Assembly: GCA_951804985.1 (NCBI GenBank)
Contig: OX638134.1
Coordinates: 1,798,001 to 1,862,000 of the forward strand
Length of the DNA: 64,000 nucleotides
Source: Dryomyza anilis
Taxonomy: Eukaryota; Arthropoda; Insecta; Diptera; Dryomyzidae
Direction: 5' to 3'
Shown in pieces: positions 10,856 to 25,300 of the stretch (positions within the stretch are counted from its first letter, which is position 1; each line of letters starts with the position of its first letter). A program made the position numbers and the translations under genes. The notes below the pieces were generated by a model. It ran no database searches and was not told where the DNA came from. It saw nothing but the letters and a program-made list of their open reading frames with translations.

Positions 10856-13364
10856 TCCACTGCTTAAACTCAACTTAAATTAATTTTTATAAATATTAAA
10901 TTCTAATGGTACTCACCGAATAATTGTGTTTTGGAAACAACCAAATGACCGTTAATAATGAATTAAAGATTATAATATAAGTTTTCATTTATTCTGAATA
11001 TAAATGTTTACTTATACTTCGCTTTTTGTTTTTGTTTTTTTTTTTTCATTTGTATTTCTTAAAGAGCTGCATTTGTTGGTAATGATTGAGTAAGTAGTAT
11101 TATACAATATTTTTACATATATCCATAAAGCATATTAAAGTTTTCGAAAATGTGTAGAGTACGATCGTATTGTGTGTTGTAGGTGATTAATAAAAATACA
11201 TAATCGAATGATTGGTTGGTTTTTCGGTTTGTGTTGGTTTATTTTTGCATAAAGGTTGGTATAATTGAGTTAGTGTTTAGTTATTTATTTGTAATGCGGT
11301 TTTACTTATGAATTATAAATTATTGCTATATAATATATGCTACAAAAACGTTTTTTACATAAGTTCTTTACAAAAAGCCGTACAATTAGTCAACAAAATT
11401 GTTAGTGAATAATTGTAATTTTAGTTGTTTTCTTGAAAAAACATTAATACTCTATAATTAATAATCCTTGTATTTCAGCAAACATCATGCACTGTAGCAA
11501 ACATTATCATACAATACAACTGACTGTATCCCATGTGGAAACCCAATGAAAGACAAAACCCTTCATAACTAATTGATATTGTTTTTTTGTTTTTTTTTTT
11601 GTGTTTTGTTTTTTTGCAAAAATGTTCAATTTTTAAACAGTACAGATTGATGAAAATGTTAAACCAAAGTATGCTTTTGCTTATGCACCATATTAAAAGT
11701 ACTTATATTACATAGAATATGGATTTACAGAATGATAAGCAAACTAACAAATGCCATAATATATTCATTTAAATGTTTCAACATAATTAATTAATTTAGT
11801 TTTGGTTAATTTTTTTTGTAAATTTTGTAAATTTAAACTCCAGAAACTTATTTTTTAGTGCTTATAATACGCCGAACACTTCTATTTAAATGATCCAGGC
11901 CACTTGTGTTTATCAATTAGTCGACCAAACGGAACTGAAACATTTAGTATTTTACATTTTACATATATTTTTTGTTTTGTTTTCAACAGCACGAAAAGTT
12001 CATTCATATTTTACAGGCACTGCAAAATCTATGTTTCTAAAAATTATGTAACAAATTTCAACAATATTTTTATAAATACGCCTAACTTTACACTACGTAT
12101 CAACAAATTTTTGAAAAGCAAAATAATATATTTATAGAGGTTATGATTACCCATTGAGAAATACTGCAGTTAGGGGTTTAGGTAACGGATAACAACCATT
12201 CGTTTTAAGACTGTGTATCGAGAGAGCTCGGATGGACAATCTGTGCACTGAGAAGTAGAGTTCCAGTTTCTCCAAATTGACGACATCTTTACGCAATCAA
12301 TTATAGCTTAAAGTTAAAGATCGACTTGTACAGGAGTTGGGTATCAGTAAAAGCAATAATATATATATATTTTTTTTGCAAACAGCTTAGTCTATAATTT
12401 TTTGTTTGTTTGTAGTTAAATAAAGGTCTTTTAAAAGTATGGATAGACGCGAGTGTACCAATCATTTAAATAGAGTTGTAAGTTTTAAATTGCTTTTTAA
12501 TCTATACATAATAATTACTTTTTTTGTTGTTGTTGTTAAGGGGTCTCCTGCCGTTCGCCCTGCCGGCTCTTATACGATGTCATGTTGGATCTACGTAAAC
12601 TAATAAATTCTTAGTTTGATGATTTATATAATAAGCTTTACTAAAACTCGTTCCGTTCTGCAATACAAAACGTCAGGTGGGAATGTCGTAGTCTCCTCAA
12701 AGCTTTACGCGACAAAAATCCTCCGAAGGTATTAAATTTGAAATATCTAGGTGTTCCTCAAATGGTTGAAAAATCATTTACACAATACACAATGACCTAA
12801 CGATGCTCACAACATTGCTTCGGATTTTGTTATTCTTGTAGTATTTTCAATTATTATGAATGGTTTTTATTATGAAATTAATAGGTATTATATTTATTCA
12901 AGAATATTGCTGTGCTGCCTAAGGTGCAACGACATTCACAGACCCAATAGGCATCAAATGCCTGCTATGTCCATGGGCCACCGATGTCGATAAACCTATC
13001 ATTATTATCAATATGAAGCGCATTCCTAAATTTAAAATTTTGTAAATGTTTAGTATGTTTTTTGTTTTGCAAAAATAAACTATTCTGAATATTTCTTGTC
13101 ATTGTGCATTTGAAAATGAATGTATGGATGGGTGCAACTACCACTTCAGGGAGATCGATAAACGGATTTATAATTGATATTCTTAGTAGAGTTATGTGCT
13201 AAATTGTCTGTTGAGGGTTTGGGGATTGGTGCGCTTTTGGCTAATTTCAATGGTATCGGTGTCGTAATAGGAGATTGTGTTCGTGGAAAGTCTATGCCCC
13301 ACTCATGCAAAAATTGCTGTTTTTGCTTTTCTAGGGGGTCACTAACCGGCAGGGCGTGCGTTTG
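10856..13364 (-). other. downstream flank / possible long 3'-UTR of dyschronic
   Basis: This stretch lies 3' of the dyschronic stop codon. It is AT-rich with T-runs (on the plus strand) and no coding frame with a recognisable domain. Minus-strand AATAAA signals occur (for example near 12866 and 12885), so mRNA ends could lie there, but the polyadenylation site cannot be fixed from sequence. Confidence 0.35.
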
Positions 13365-16300
13365 CTAGGCTTCAAGAAATATTAAAGCCGTAGGTTTTGG
13401 TTCAAGATTTGATTTTTTCGCTTCCACTACGAGGAAAGAGATTTCAGCCCTTTCACGATTCGCAAAGCATTCGGCAATAAGTCGAGCAACGTCCTGTAAT
13501 TAATGCGCATGAATAAATGCTATATATTTGAATTGATTGATTTTACTTGATGATGCAGTCCTTCCACCTTGGTACCATCCACCTGAAGAATCAGTTGACC
13601 AACCTCTAAGCCGCCAGCTTCAAAAGCTGCGCCATTTTCCTACAAAAAAACATGGATTTAGATATATTTTAAAAAGATTGTCTGTCACTGAAACTCACAT
13701 GAATATTTATAATTCTGGGAAGTGGATGTTTGGTATTCGCACCGCCCTCGATCGCAATGCCTAGAATAGGTTTACTTTTTTTAACGGTTACGTGCAAGTT
13801 GCCTCTATTGTCAGGTACAACGTTTGGATTGTGTTCATGGTTTTGATCAGTCATTGAACCATTCTGTTCAGTAGATAGACGTTGCATCGACTGTAATTAT
13901 AATAAAATAAAATTCTTCATACAATTATGTAGTATGCATCAGAGTGCTTGACTAATATAATTTGCATCTTAAAATACAGAGATACATAAGGTGATAACTT
14001 TTCTTTGATCTAGCAAAGCATATAGTAGTACTAAACCCTGCAACAGTAGTAACAAAAAAAAATAACAAAAGACTGCTAAATCCAAGTTTATAATACTATT
14101 ACTATTTATTAAATCATCCCACCCTACCCTACTCACTACAAAATTCGTTTTTAAACACAATTATACTACGTGATTGTATAGATCACCTTTACCATCCATT
14201 TGCGGTTCTTGGTCCAATGGGGTAAATGATGGTCTTAATGCAGAAATAAACTCACCTGATGCCTTCGGACACTCTTATCGTTTAGTAATGAGCCACCCTC
14301 ATCCTTCATATCGAAGCTTCTAGAGAGTTTTGTAGCTAACTCCTAATTATTGCAATTATGCAAGGTGTTTGATTCGAAATTGGTGGGTGGGTGTTGCCAT
14401 TAAATTACATCGGTTACAAAATATAAAACGAATAAGAGAAACACTTGATGAGAACCTCTGTATGAAATTCATTATATTATGTACATTGATTAATTAAAAT
14501 GCATCCTTTTAAAATAGAGCCTAGTTGACAGTACAGTGATTTTTTTGATACAAAAAGTATAAATTCAATTTGAAAATTTAAGAAGTAACGTAATTTTGTA
14601 TGCAGCTGCAAATTTAAATTTTGAATATTATAACTGGTTTTCCTATCATATTTTGCTCACTTTTTGAGTGATGAGACTTTTGGTATTGTTTTGTGGGGGG
14701 GAGGAAGACAGAGACAAGTGGGATAAGTGTGACAATTACACAAATTAAGTACTATTTGCATTGGTTTTACCTACACCCATATTATAGTAGTGTAAAGTGA
14801 TAATGTTTGAACATATCCAATCGAAAAATGGTCGCGAATGTTTTTGACAGCAGTAGGTAGTATGTAGTATGTATATTTTTGATCATCAGTTTCATTTGAT
14901 CTAAATTGTGTATACTTGGAATTTTTTAACTAATTTAATACATCAGAAAAACTAAATCCAAATGTGAGTCTTACATACATTAATAATTCAAATACATGCA
15001 TTATTATAAGATGGTGCAGTTCTGTAATTTAGTCATAGATAAGTCCATAGAAATCTATACATTGAGAAATGTAAGAATTGAGTTTTAAATTTTCTGTATC
15101 GGACATTCCTATTACATAAAATGATTTGATTAGTTTGCAAAAATAAACAATTAGTCAATAAAATATACAGAACAAAAGGATTGAGCCAAGCTGATATTAA
15201 AATATATTTTACTTAAAAAAAAAAAGTAATGTTTGCATTAAATTGTCAAATTTACATTAGTGATTGATAATAAGTGCAGAGAATTAAATATGTTTTATAC
15301 TTAAATCAAATGTGTGCACCATAAATAGGAGTGACTGTAAAAATGATGTAGCTAATTTAAACAAACAAAAACTACATCCGAAATAAAGCATACACCTAAT
15401 TGATATTTGCAATATAACTTAGTTTGTTAGTTAGTTAATCTACATAATTATAATAATTTCTAGCTAATGTCTATATAAAAACTAGCAAAATTAAAGGTTA
15501 CACTTACAAGAGGTCGGCCCCAATACCATGACTTTACACGTTGTGTTAAGCCACCCAAATGTGAACGAAGTCCGTCCAAGTATCCTCCCTGAAATGTACA
15601 TCAAACAAACAAACAAGAGATTTACGTAGGAAAGCAAACACATACAAAATAAATTTAATTAATCGATTCAGAATATCCACCCAGCTTAACATAGTATACA
15701 ATATAGGGTTCTCGTCTGGTTGTTTTTTTTACTGCTGCCCCCTCAATTCCAGAGATATAAGATATCCATAGGCTATGATCTGAAATCCTTTACAGCGGCT
15801 TAACAAAATCCACACAATTACTACAATCGGGAGAGCTACTTTATTTTTCAAGGATTTAAATCGTTTATACTACTATTTTGCTACATATTTAATAATATAT
15901 AGAGGTACTACTTTAATCTACATCTACTTGAATATATATTTATATATAGACAACTGTATATATGCTAGTTTCATTTTTTATACTACGATATATATATAAT
16001 TTTCAATTAGAATAAAATCCGGTACAACAAATGAAGTTTTCAAGAAAGTACCGAAAAGATTTAATATATAAAAATAATGTATATTTTCAAAAATTATTCA
16101 AAGTTAAGTAATAGCTACGTAATAAATGTTTAAAATCCATTTTTTTTGTAATAAATACCTAATGTACCGTTTGCCCAACCAACTTATTCGGTTCTCTCAA
16201 CCGCTTAGTCGGTTGTTATTGTCAAAATGAAAAGAGTTATAGTTTGTACTGCAACCAATTTCGAACTATTTTAGAACAATTTAGTACAGATTTAAAACCA

Positions 16301-19300
16301 TTAGGAGTGTGTAGAGACTAATATTTCAAGTGTATAGGCTAATATGGCAGTTCCGTCAGAAAATTTGAAATTAATTGGTACAACTAACTTTTTAATTCTT
16401 CTAACCTCATGCCGAAAGAGGATTTTTCTGTGGTGTTATTCGATTTTGTATAAGGGCAGCTTTGAAATTGAAAATTACCAAAATTATAAATTTTAGTTTT
16501 ATTTATGAATAATTTTCTCATTGAGGTATTACTTTCGATATATTCTTTAGTTTAATTTTAAATATTTTCAAAGTTTGTATGAAAAAATTTTACGTATTCC
16601 AAATTTTGAAAATAAATATGTATAGATAATTAAAATTCGAATTTAAATAAAGAAAATTAAACAAAAAAACTTATGAAAGTTCATCAAAATTCTAAAAATA
16701 TCAGATATAACTAGCGTATTCACAGTTTCATGGTATTGGTACGACATTGTATGAATACGACAGTGCGGCAATTGAAGTGTGAGCACCACTTTTATGCTTG
16801 TTAAAATGTTTCTTCAAATAAATGCAGCTGATTCTTATAAAATTAGTATTTTTTTTAAATCATCATAAATATTGAAATATAAATTAACATTTATGTGTAG
16901 TATTTGTCTTCAATTTCACAATTTTTCTTCATTTCCCAAAATACGACACCAAAAAACATTTTTCAGAGATACTCTCAAATACAACACTTGTCGTATTTCA
17001 CTTTTATAAGGGATGCAACAAGAAATTGACGTTTCCGCGTTATTATATCTTATATTTACTACATGGTACGAATACCATACTAAAATACGATGAACTGTGA
17101 ATACGCTAAAAAATTTTAAGTGAGTACAATAAACCATTAGACACGATTCTATTGCAGTGCAGTCAGTCAAGTGGTTTTAGCAAATACACAAACATAATCG
17201 TTGTAGATCTCTTCAATACGAATTTATAGTCGGTAAAGCAGTGATATAATTCTATTATATCATGATATATTTGCTTGCTGAAATCGCAGTACACGCATTT
17301 CTTTGATCACGGTTCTAGAACTGACGGGGGATTTACGAAACTTTGATCAAAAATATATTACATCATGTAACATTTAAACTTATCTACAATATGGATGTAC
17401 GCATAAAGCCATGGTACAAGGACGTACATGGTACTAGTTTAATAAATAAAAATATGAAAAAACCCTTTTGAACTTCTCAACATGTCCTAATCAATTTTCT
17501 TATATGTGCCCTATATAATGAATACTTTATAACATACCTGGTCCTAAATAAATCAATTGTTAATTTAGTCCAAAAAGCCAAGTCGCCATAAAAAGAGAGA
17601 AAACGATTAATAAAGTATTAGCATAATGAAAAATACTAAGGGGATACATTACATATATTTGCGTATTTCGGAAAGTGTATTCCGCAAAGTGTATATAAAA
17701 CTTTTGACACCGCGAATATCTTATCTTTTACACAAAATACGAATTGAAATGAGTCCCCTTAAGTACTATAACTACTTACAGCATCGTGTTCGTATTCGGA
17801 CTGTGGCAATTGGGTTTCACTTCCTCTCCTAGGACGATGCTCATCACAACCATACTCCTATGGACATTTGTATAGAAAACGTAACTTATAAGCGTCAATT
17901 CAAAAATAGTGTTCAAATAAAAATTAGGTTTGTATGGGCCAATTTCATAGAACAGTTTGTATATCTACACAAAGACTAAAGACATTATTACAAATAATAT
18001 AAATAAATGCAGTTAATTGCATTTGGATGTAGTACCTCGTGTGTTAATTTTTGTGTGTTGTATTTTGTTGTGTATTGAAATTTAATTTCTAAAACGTTTT
18101 GAAATATCAACTTATATATATTCGCATTGGGATTAGAAAAAAAAAAAAGATCTGTGTGCAAAGTTATCTGAAAGTGGTCACCTGATGATTGTCATTGCAG
18201 TCGCCATGGACATGGACATGGCTAAAGTTTATTCCAGCAGATTCTGAGCTTGGGTTATGCTTGATAACAACATTTTTGGTTGGCGTTAAACGTTTCTGTG
18301 AGCCTCCGAGATGGCGAAGTGACGAATGATGACTGTGATTGGGATGTTGATGAGAAGTAGAATGATGATAATGTGTACGATGTAAAATTGGTCCAGCAGA
18401 CAGAGGACGATATGGCAATTGTTGAACCGAACTGATTTAAATAATATTCGCATTTTCGAATCGTTGTTTCAATCGATAGCATTTGAAAAATGGGGAATAT
18501 TTAAAAGATAATAATGCATGATCATTTGTTTTAAATTAGACATGATGATCATTTTTTTGTTTTTTTTTTGGATTATTTTGTTTTGTTGTTTTAAATTAAG
18601 CGAAAGAAAAATATAAAATTTATCTTCTGAAACATGTATGTAGTAGGTACCGATTTTTAAAGTCCGAAACTGTCATGCCTAGCCCAGAGTCTGAGGAAGG
18701 ACTTTTTCCAGTGGCAGCGATTATCTCCAAATCCATGTCAGTTACCTGAAGATATTAATTTTAGTACAAACGTAGGATCATTTATTGTCGTATATATGTA
18801 CATATTTGTTAAAACAATTCTACGAAGGTATTATTACTAACATTTGTTTGTATTTTTTTTTTATTATTTTATAATTTTATAGACTTTGAAAGTGCTTTAA
18901 ATTGCGTTTGTTGGAATTGCATTTGTGCTTTCAGGATAAGAGACTCGTTACGTGTAATATTAGGTTTTAAATACTTTGTTTTGTTTTGTTTTTACTTATC
19001 AATGAGGTTTACTAAATACACATACAATGTGCCAATTAGTTATAATTTTTAAATATATACTGTGAGTCGCTATTATATGGGCATCCTCTGCCTGATGCTA
19101 TGTATGTGCGAAATATTCCCTCTTAAGCCAATAATATGTCAAAACTACATATCGAACCCAGTCCCCAAGGTTATAGATTTGTGCTACTAGTTCCATTCAT
19201 TGCGAGATTTAAAAAAAAAAAACAATTAGTTATACAGAATACATGGATACAGTAAGACGAACGAAGGGTGAACTACGGTGATTTTGTTTTTTAAATTTTC

Positions 19301-22300
19301 AAAATTATATCGTCGTTGTAGAAATAAAAGGCACCAACTACATTTTCAAAATTTCAACGATACTCTAACAAAATCTATTTAATCATGCCGATTATGAAAT
19401 TCCAGAAATCCATTGCGGCGGGAAAAATGCTTAAAAGTGATTATTGAATCCCTGTGATTTACTTCGGCGGGAGCGAATTCGAAGAAAATATTTATATTAT
19501 TGAAAACGCGGCGGATTTGGTCTTCATAGATATCTATTCACTTTTCAACCACACTCTTCTTTAATCCTATAATTTCTTGTTTTGTTTGTCTGCCATCGTC
19601 TTCCAAATAAAAAAATAAGTCCAATTGAATCCATTTCACTTTGCTTAACTTTATTACATTTCACTTTTGACAGTTTTCGGAGTGTTTCTGGAGGATCGAT
19701 AAGGTAGTTGATTCGAGCGAATTCGATAGTATAATCACTCCGAAAAAGTAAACCGAATCTACTCCCGCCGCATTTGATTTCTGGGATTCCATAATCGGCA
19801 TGAATACCTGATGTTTTCGAAAAGAGTAGGTTAATCCTTCGAATGATATTTGAACTTTTAAAATTTATGAGGTATTTTTATAATATTAATCAATAAACTT
19901 AAAAAATAAGTTTTTGGAAAAAATGTACTTGGTGAGTTTTACTTCTAAAACGACTACACATTAATATAATAACATGTAAACTATTTTTTTATAATAAAGT
20001 GATTTAAACAAAATAATTATTAGTGTTAAAAGAATTACTACCTTGAGCTAGAAACGCACGATTGAGTAAATTGTAGCAATTTTAGTTTGCAATGAGAACA
20101 AACACTTCCGAGTGGAAATTGGTTATTTCGCATCCGTCCCTGATCAGAATACGATAAGGCATCCCTACTAAGGGCCATCTGAAATGATACCGATAAGGGT
20201 CGACTAGGGTAATCCTAATTTCAGATCCACATAAGGCAACCTGATCCAACCTTCATAAAACTGATTTAAAAATCCTTATTGGATATCGTATTAATATAAT
20301 ATGATCGTGGCTTTATTAAAAACCTTTTATACAAAAAAATCCTTTAAATAAAATAAAATATTCTAATAAATAAATGTTAAACACAAATGCAAGAGATATA
20401 AAAATTCTCAACACTGTTAAAAATATCTCAAAGAGTTGACTTTTGTCATTGCAAAAGTTATTAAGACACCTTTGTTCACAAAATTATTTTTTTGTTTGAA
20501 AGGTCTCAAATTTGGTAAAAGCAGTCTAAGAAGAATTTAAATATACATAGAATTATACAACAGTAAGATCAGGAAGCCTGATCTGGCAACCTGATCAGGA
20601 TAGCAACTTCGAATAGCGTCACGTTTTAAATCAGGCACCGATCCAAACCCCTGATCATTGCCTGATTTGACGTCAGGTGTTCTGATCAGACAATGATCGC
20701 ATCCGGAACTAAATTTCCACTCGGACTACTCAACATAATTTTTCAAATGCGTATTCCATATATAATTTTTATATAATTCATGGATGTCATACTAAGGATG
20801 TGTGCGAGTTTGACTAAATTGAAAACTAAACTGTTTGTTTGCTGTCATTCAATTAAGTTGAATTTAGATTGCTCGAAAATTTGATAAATTGAAAAGTAAC
20901 ACTGCATTACCGACACAATTTAGTTTGGTTTAAATTTTAGTCAAACTCGCACACACCCTTAGTTATTAAATTTCAATTCAAATTTCAGGCTCTTTTTAGC
21001 CACATTTAGAAAATTTAAAAATTTATTTTTATATTTATAAAATATTTATAATTTATTTGTAAATTTGGAACAAAAATTTCTTTCAAAATAAGACAATGTT
21101 TATCTATTAAATCTAAAAAAAAATTCTTCATGTTTATAAAAGTTATAAATAATAGTCAAAGAATGATTGAGAAAAACTAAACTTGCTATCGAATAGAAAT
21201 TAATGCAAGTCAGTCAATGTCAATTTTTGTGATGTCAAAGTCTGTTTGCTCTCTAAAATCTGAACTGTGTTCTGAATGAAGCCAATATTACATTACACGG
21301 TGTTACTAAAAAAAAAACAAAAATAAAATATCTATATATTCTTATAAAGCCACCCAGTAGTAAATTTGTCCAGGCCTTGATAGTAGAAGCCCTGCTATGA
21401 CAACTTCTTAGCATGCTCAATACACATTCTGCCATCACTGAACTAGTGTACTTCCAACACACCTTCTAAAGTATCGGAGCCCATCGATTTGGTGATTATT
21501 TCTAATATTTTCAAATACAAAAGCGAAGCGCCTTCTAATGAAATGCTAACAGTAATAAGTCAAACTATTTTCTGAGACATTCTGAGAGCCGTTCTTTGAG
21601 AAACGAATAGGGTAGTCCTGCAAAAATGTTCATTTCATATAAAAAAAGAAGAAAGGAAATCATTTAGTTGGGAAGGTGTTCTACCTGCTTGTGAATCTGT
21701 GCTAGCATAGCTTGTTACGCCTGAAATTTACTACTGGGCAGTTAAGTTTCAAATCACTGCATACTAAAAATTTCTGATTTTTGGAGATTTGAATATTTAT
21801 GAATGAAAATGTTGAAATTTAAAAAAAAACATCAAGACTCAGTTAGTCTTGTTCTTGATGCTGTCCTTGTAGGGTAGTTATTGTCAGTGTTGCCAACACT
21901 CAACGGCCAAATATGACTAAATTAAAAAAAAAAAATGGCTAACAATGGCTAACTTTTATTTTATTTAATACAAATTACCAGATGAATACCTCTTATGTTA
22001 AGTACCGCACTTTTTGAATAATTTTGCGGATTGTGCACTTAAATAATCCCGTTCTTGAAGTAGTTTAATATTCATTTGTTAAGACATTAAATGAAAATAT
22101 CATCTTTTTTGGGATCCATGTCAAAACCAAAAAATGTTTATAACACTAGACAAGAAATGGAGGCACTTTGTAATTATCCACGATCTTAGTGTGGTTTTCC
22201 GATGAAAAAAAATCAAGACTCTTGCAATGTTAGTCTTGTTCTTGCTGCTGTCCCTGCAGGGTAGTTATTGTTCTTGCATCGGAATACCGATCTTTTATTT

Positions 22301-25300
22301 TGCTTTTCTTGCAATGTTAGTCTTGTTCTTGCAGGGTCATTCTTGCATCAGACTGCCGATCTTGTCTTGCGCTGTTCTTGCAAAGTTAGTCTTGTTCTTG
22401 CTCCTGTCCTTGCATGGTAGTTCTTGTTCTTGCATCGGACTACCGATCTTGTCTTGAGCTTTTCTTACAATGTTAGTCTTGTTCTTGCTTCTGTTCTTGC
22501 AGGGTCATTCTTGTTCTTGCATCGGACTACCGATCTTGTCTTGCACTGTTCTTGCAAAGTTAGTCTTGTTCTTGCTTCTGTCCTTGCAGGCCAGTTCTTG
22601 TTCTTGCATCGGACTACCGATCTTGTCTTGAGCTTTTCTTACAATGTTAGTCTAGTTCTTGCTCCTGTCCTTGCATGGTAGTTCTTGTTCTTTCATCGGA
22701 CTACCAATCTTGTCTTGCACTGTTCTTGTAAAGTTAGTCTTGTTCTTGCTTCTGTCCTTGCAGGGCAGTTCTTGTTCTTGCATCGGACTACCGATCTTGT
22801 CTTGCGCTGTTCTTGCAAAGTTAGTCTTGTTCTTGCTTATGTTCTTGTAGGGTCATTCCTGTTCTTGCATCGGAATACCGATCTTGTGCCAGAACAAGAG
22901 TCTTGCATATTTTCAAATAACCGAATTATTTTACGTATTTTTGGTCTATAAATCTAAATTATTCCTAACTCTATAGCTCTAACTAAAGCTTTTTCATTCT
23001 ATATTTTGACTGTTACACGGTGTTAAACAAGGAAATAATAAGGTTCTGCTGTCCTTATAAGAAAAATTCCCTATTTGTAGAAAGCACCTATATATTAGTT
23101 GTATATAGAATTGTGTGTGTGTGTTCGTGTAATGTGTGTGTGTGTGTAACAGTTCTAGAAAGATAAAGTAACATTTATTTGAATTACTATAAATCCATAC
23201 ATATAATTGTAGGCTACAGAAATGATAATGGCAAACAGTGCTTCATTAAATACAAACATTTATTTGTGTAGTAATAATAATTAACACATCGATACATAAA
23301 TTATACAATCAAACAATTTAAATAATATATATAGATATAAATAGAATAAGTTCATTAGTAAGTGTAGGCGTTGTTAGTGTTGTTTCGTTGAAGTGGACAG
23401 CAGAGGAATAAATATATATATATAATATGTAATATAATCGTAAATTCCATTTATTAACAATAAACATACACATTAAAGTTTATACTTGGAGGCATGCATT
23501 TTGCGGTACAACTATTAATTCTAATAAAAATATTCTGTGTCGTAGAATAGATCTTCTAAGAAGCTTACCGGTAAGTCTCTCGTCGATTCTGTGTTACGCT
23601 GCAATTTAGATAACGTAATTCATTAGAAACGCATCAGGCGACATGCAGGGTAGGATGATGTTAAAAATAACAATAAATAAATAAAATTGAATTATTTTCA
23701 AATTTCTTCAAATGTAAATAGTACTTTTTGTAAAAAAAAAAACAGGAACATAATTTCTTACTCTATGTCTCTCAATGTTTTGTGGATCACGTTCTCTTCG
23801 ATATACGAGTTCATCGTATCTGCTTCTGTCCTCTGGAAATATTACTTCACGTATTTCTGTTACCAACGTGTGCTAAAATCGATAATCATTAATATTTTAG
23901 CATAAGCAGCATATCGTCATTATTAGGACAAAATCGCGAATATGTAAAATGAGGAGAATCAAAAACTACGACGTAATTGCATATGTTCGACTTAACAAGA
24001 TAGTACATTCTGTAGTTTAAAATTGAAAGTACACATTTAAGAAATTCTCTGACGAAATTGTCTCCTTTAGTTTGCCACTTTGCTCTACTAATAACGATAT
24101 AGCTATATAGATATCAAGACGTAGACTTACTTTTTCATACGTGTCTAGCATTTCCAAGAGCACAGAAACAAAAGCATCGACTGTCATTGCCCTCGCACTA
24201 TATTCGGTAATATAATAAGACAGACTAGCGAACTGATGCCGGGGTAAGAGAGAACGAGCCTTCTCCTCCACCATTGTGGTAATATGATCTTTTCTTTTAG
24301 CTCTGAAATAAATTGAGAATGTCACGGTTCAAATAAAAAATTCAAAATCTATCAGCTGACCTTGGTCCTGTCGTACTGTAGGTATCCCATGGCTCCAATT
24401 CAATAGAAGTGCACGAATGCGGTACTTTACCTACGTCCCGTATTACCAGCGACATTCGCTTGTGGTATTTCAGCTGTGTCACAGCTTCGTCATGTGTAAC
24501 ATCAAGGAACGATTGACCATTAACCTCTATTATTTCATCGCCCACCATTAATCCGGCTCTATCCGCAACACTATCTTTATCAACTCCTGTTACGAATATG
24601 CCCAAGCCGTATTCAACACCTCCTCTAATCATTAATCCTAAAGATTGACCTGGTTCAATGATTAGTTCTACACGTCTCATTCTAAAAGAAAGGCATATTT
24701 TCATCATATATCAAAGTAGCATCGAACGTATCTAACGCATACCTATCGCGACGGTTATTCCGACGACCCCCGTATTCTGTAGGCGGAGACGCAGGCCTAC
24801 CATGCCGATCCATCCAGGAACAGGTTTGTCGGAAAGGCAATCCACCACCGACTGCGCCAAAAGATGGCTGTGGCAGTAGAGGGCCCATCGACGAATACAT
24901 GGGATCGCGGGAAGGAGGTCCAAACCCATGCAGTGGCGCTGATGAGTTACCCGTCGTTGGCGCTCGTACCGTCATACTAATCTGTCGTGACGATTTCAAT
25001 ATCTGCACACATCTCTAACGGAAGAAAAATTCAAAAACATTTAGGTTTTGTAACTAAACAAATAAATGTATACAAATTTTACTTTTAAAGCATCCTCGTG
25101 ATTTAATGAAGTAAAAGGAGTTCCGTTCACTTCGAGTATAGTGTCACCTGGACGCAGACCAGCACGTTCGGCCACAGAGTGTTCTTCAATACGTGAGATA
25201 TACACGCCTAAACCTATAACAAAGAAAGTATTATTTAAAACTTTAATTTGTTCCATTTTTTTGTATGTATAAAAACCTGTTTCTCTCACGCCTTTCACGC

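Larger units (their letters stand above)
15589..18181 (-). other. large dyschronic intron with two MITEs
   Basis: Intron of about 2.6 kb joining phase-0 exons. It holds a copy of the CACACAGAA-type element (16165-16436) and of the GCGTATTCACAG element (16714-17106). Another coding exon cannot be excluded, but no open stretch with splice sites and family similarity was seen. Confidence 0.5.
18746..23568 (-). other. largest dyschronic intron, repeat-rich
   Basis: Intron of 4.8 kb directly downstream (in mRNA sense) of the 30-nt microexon. It holds three TIR elements (19384-19802, 20107-20725, 20791-20963), an 87-bp minisatellite (22212-22906) and a GT microsatellite (23111-23148). No further coding exon was recognised. 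Confidence 0.55.

Noticed and set aside
16916..17170. 84-codon minus-strand ORF at 16916-17170, and those at 36650-36952 and 38941-39198
   Set aside because: All three fall within copies of the same MITE and do not share one conserved frame, so they are not a transposase remnant I can support.
22227..22951. Overlapping plus-strand ORFs encoding hydrophobic 29-residue repeats
   Set aside because: They come from the 87-bp minisatellite, lie antisense in a dyschronic intron, and have no start context or domain.
24732..24929. ORFs overlapping dyschronic exons in other frames, for example 24732-24929 and 25603-25797
   Set aside because: They are shadow frames of exons whose correct frame is fixed by PDZ domains and splice phases.
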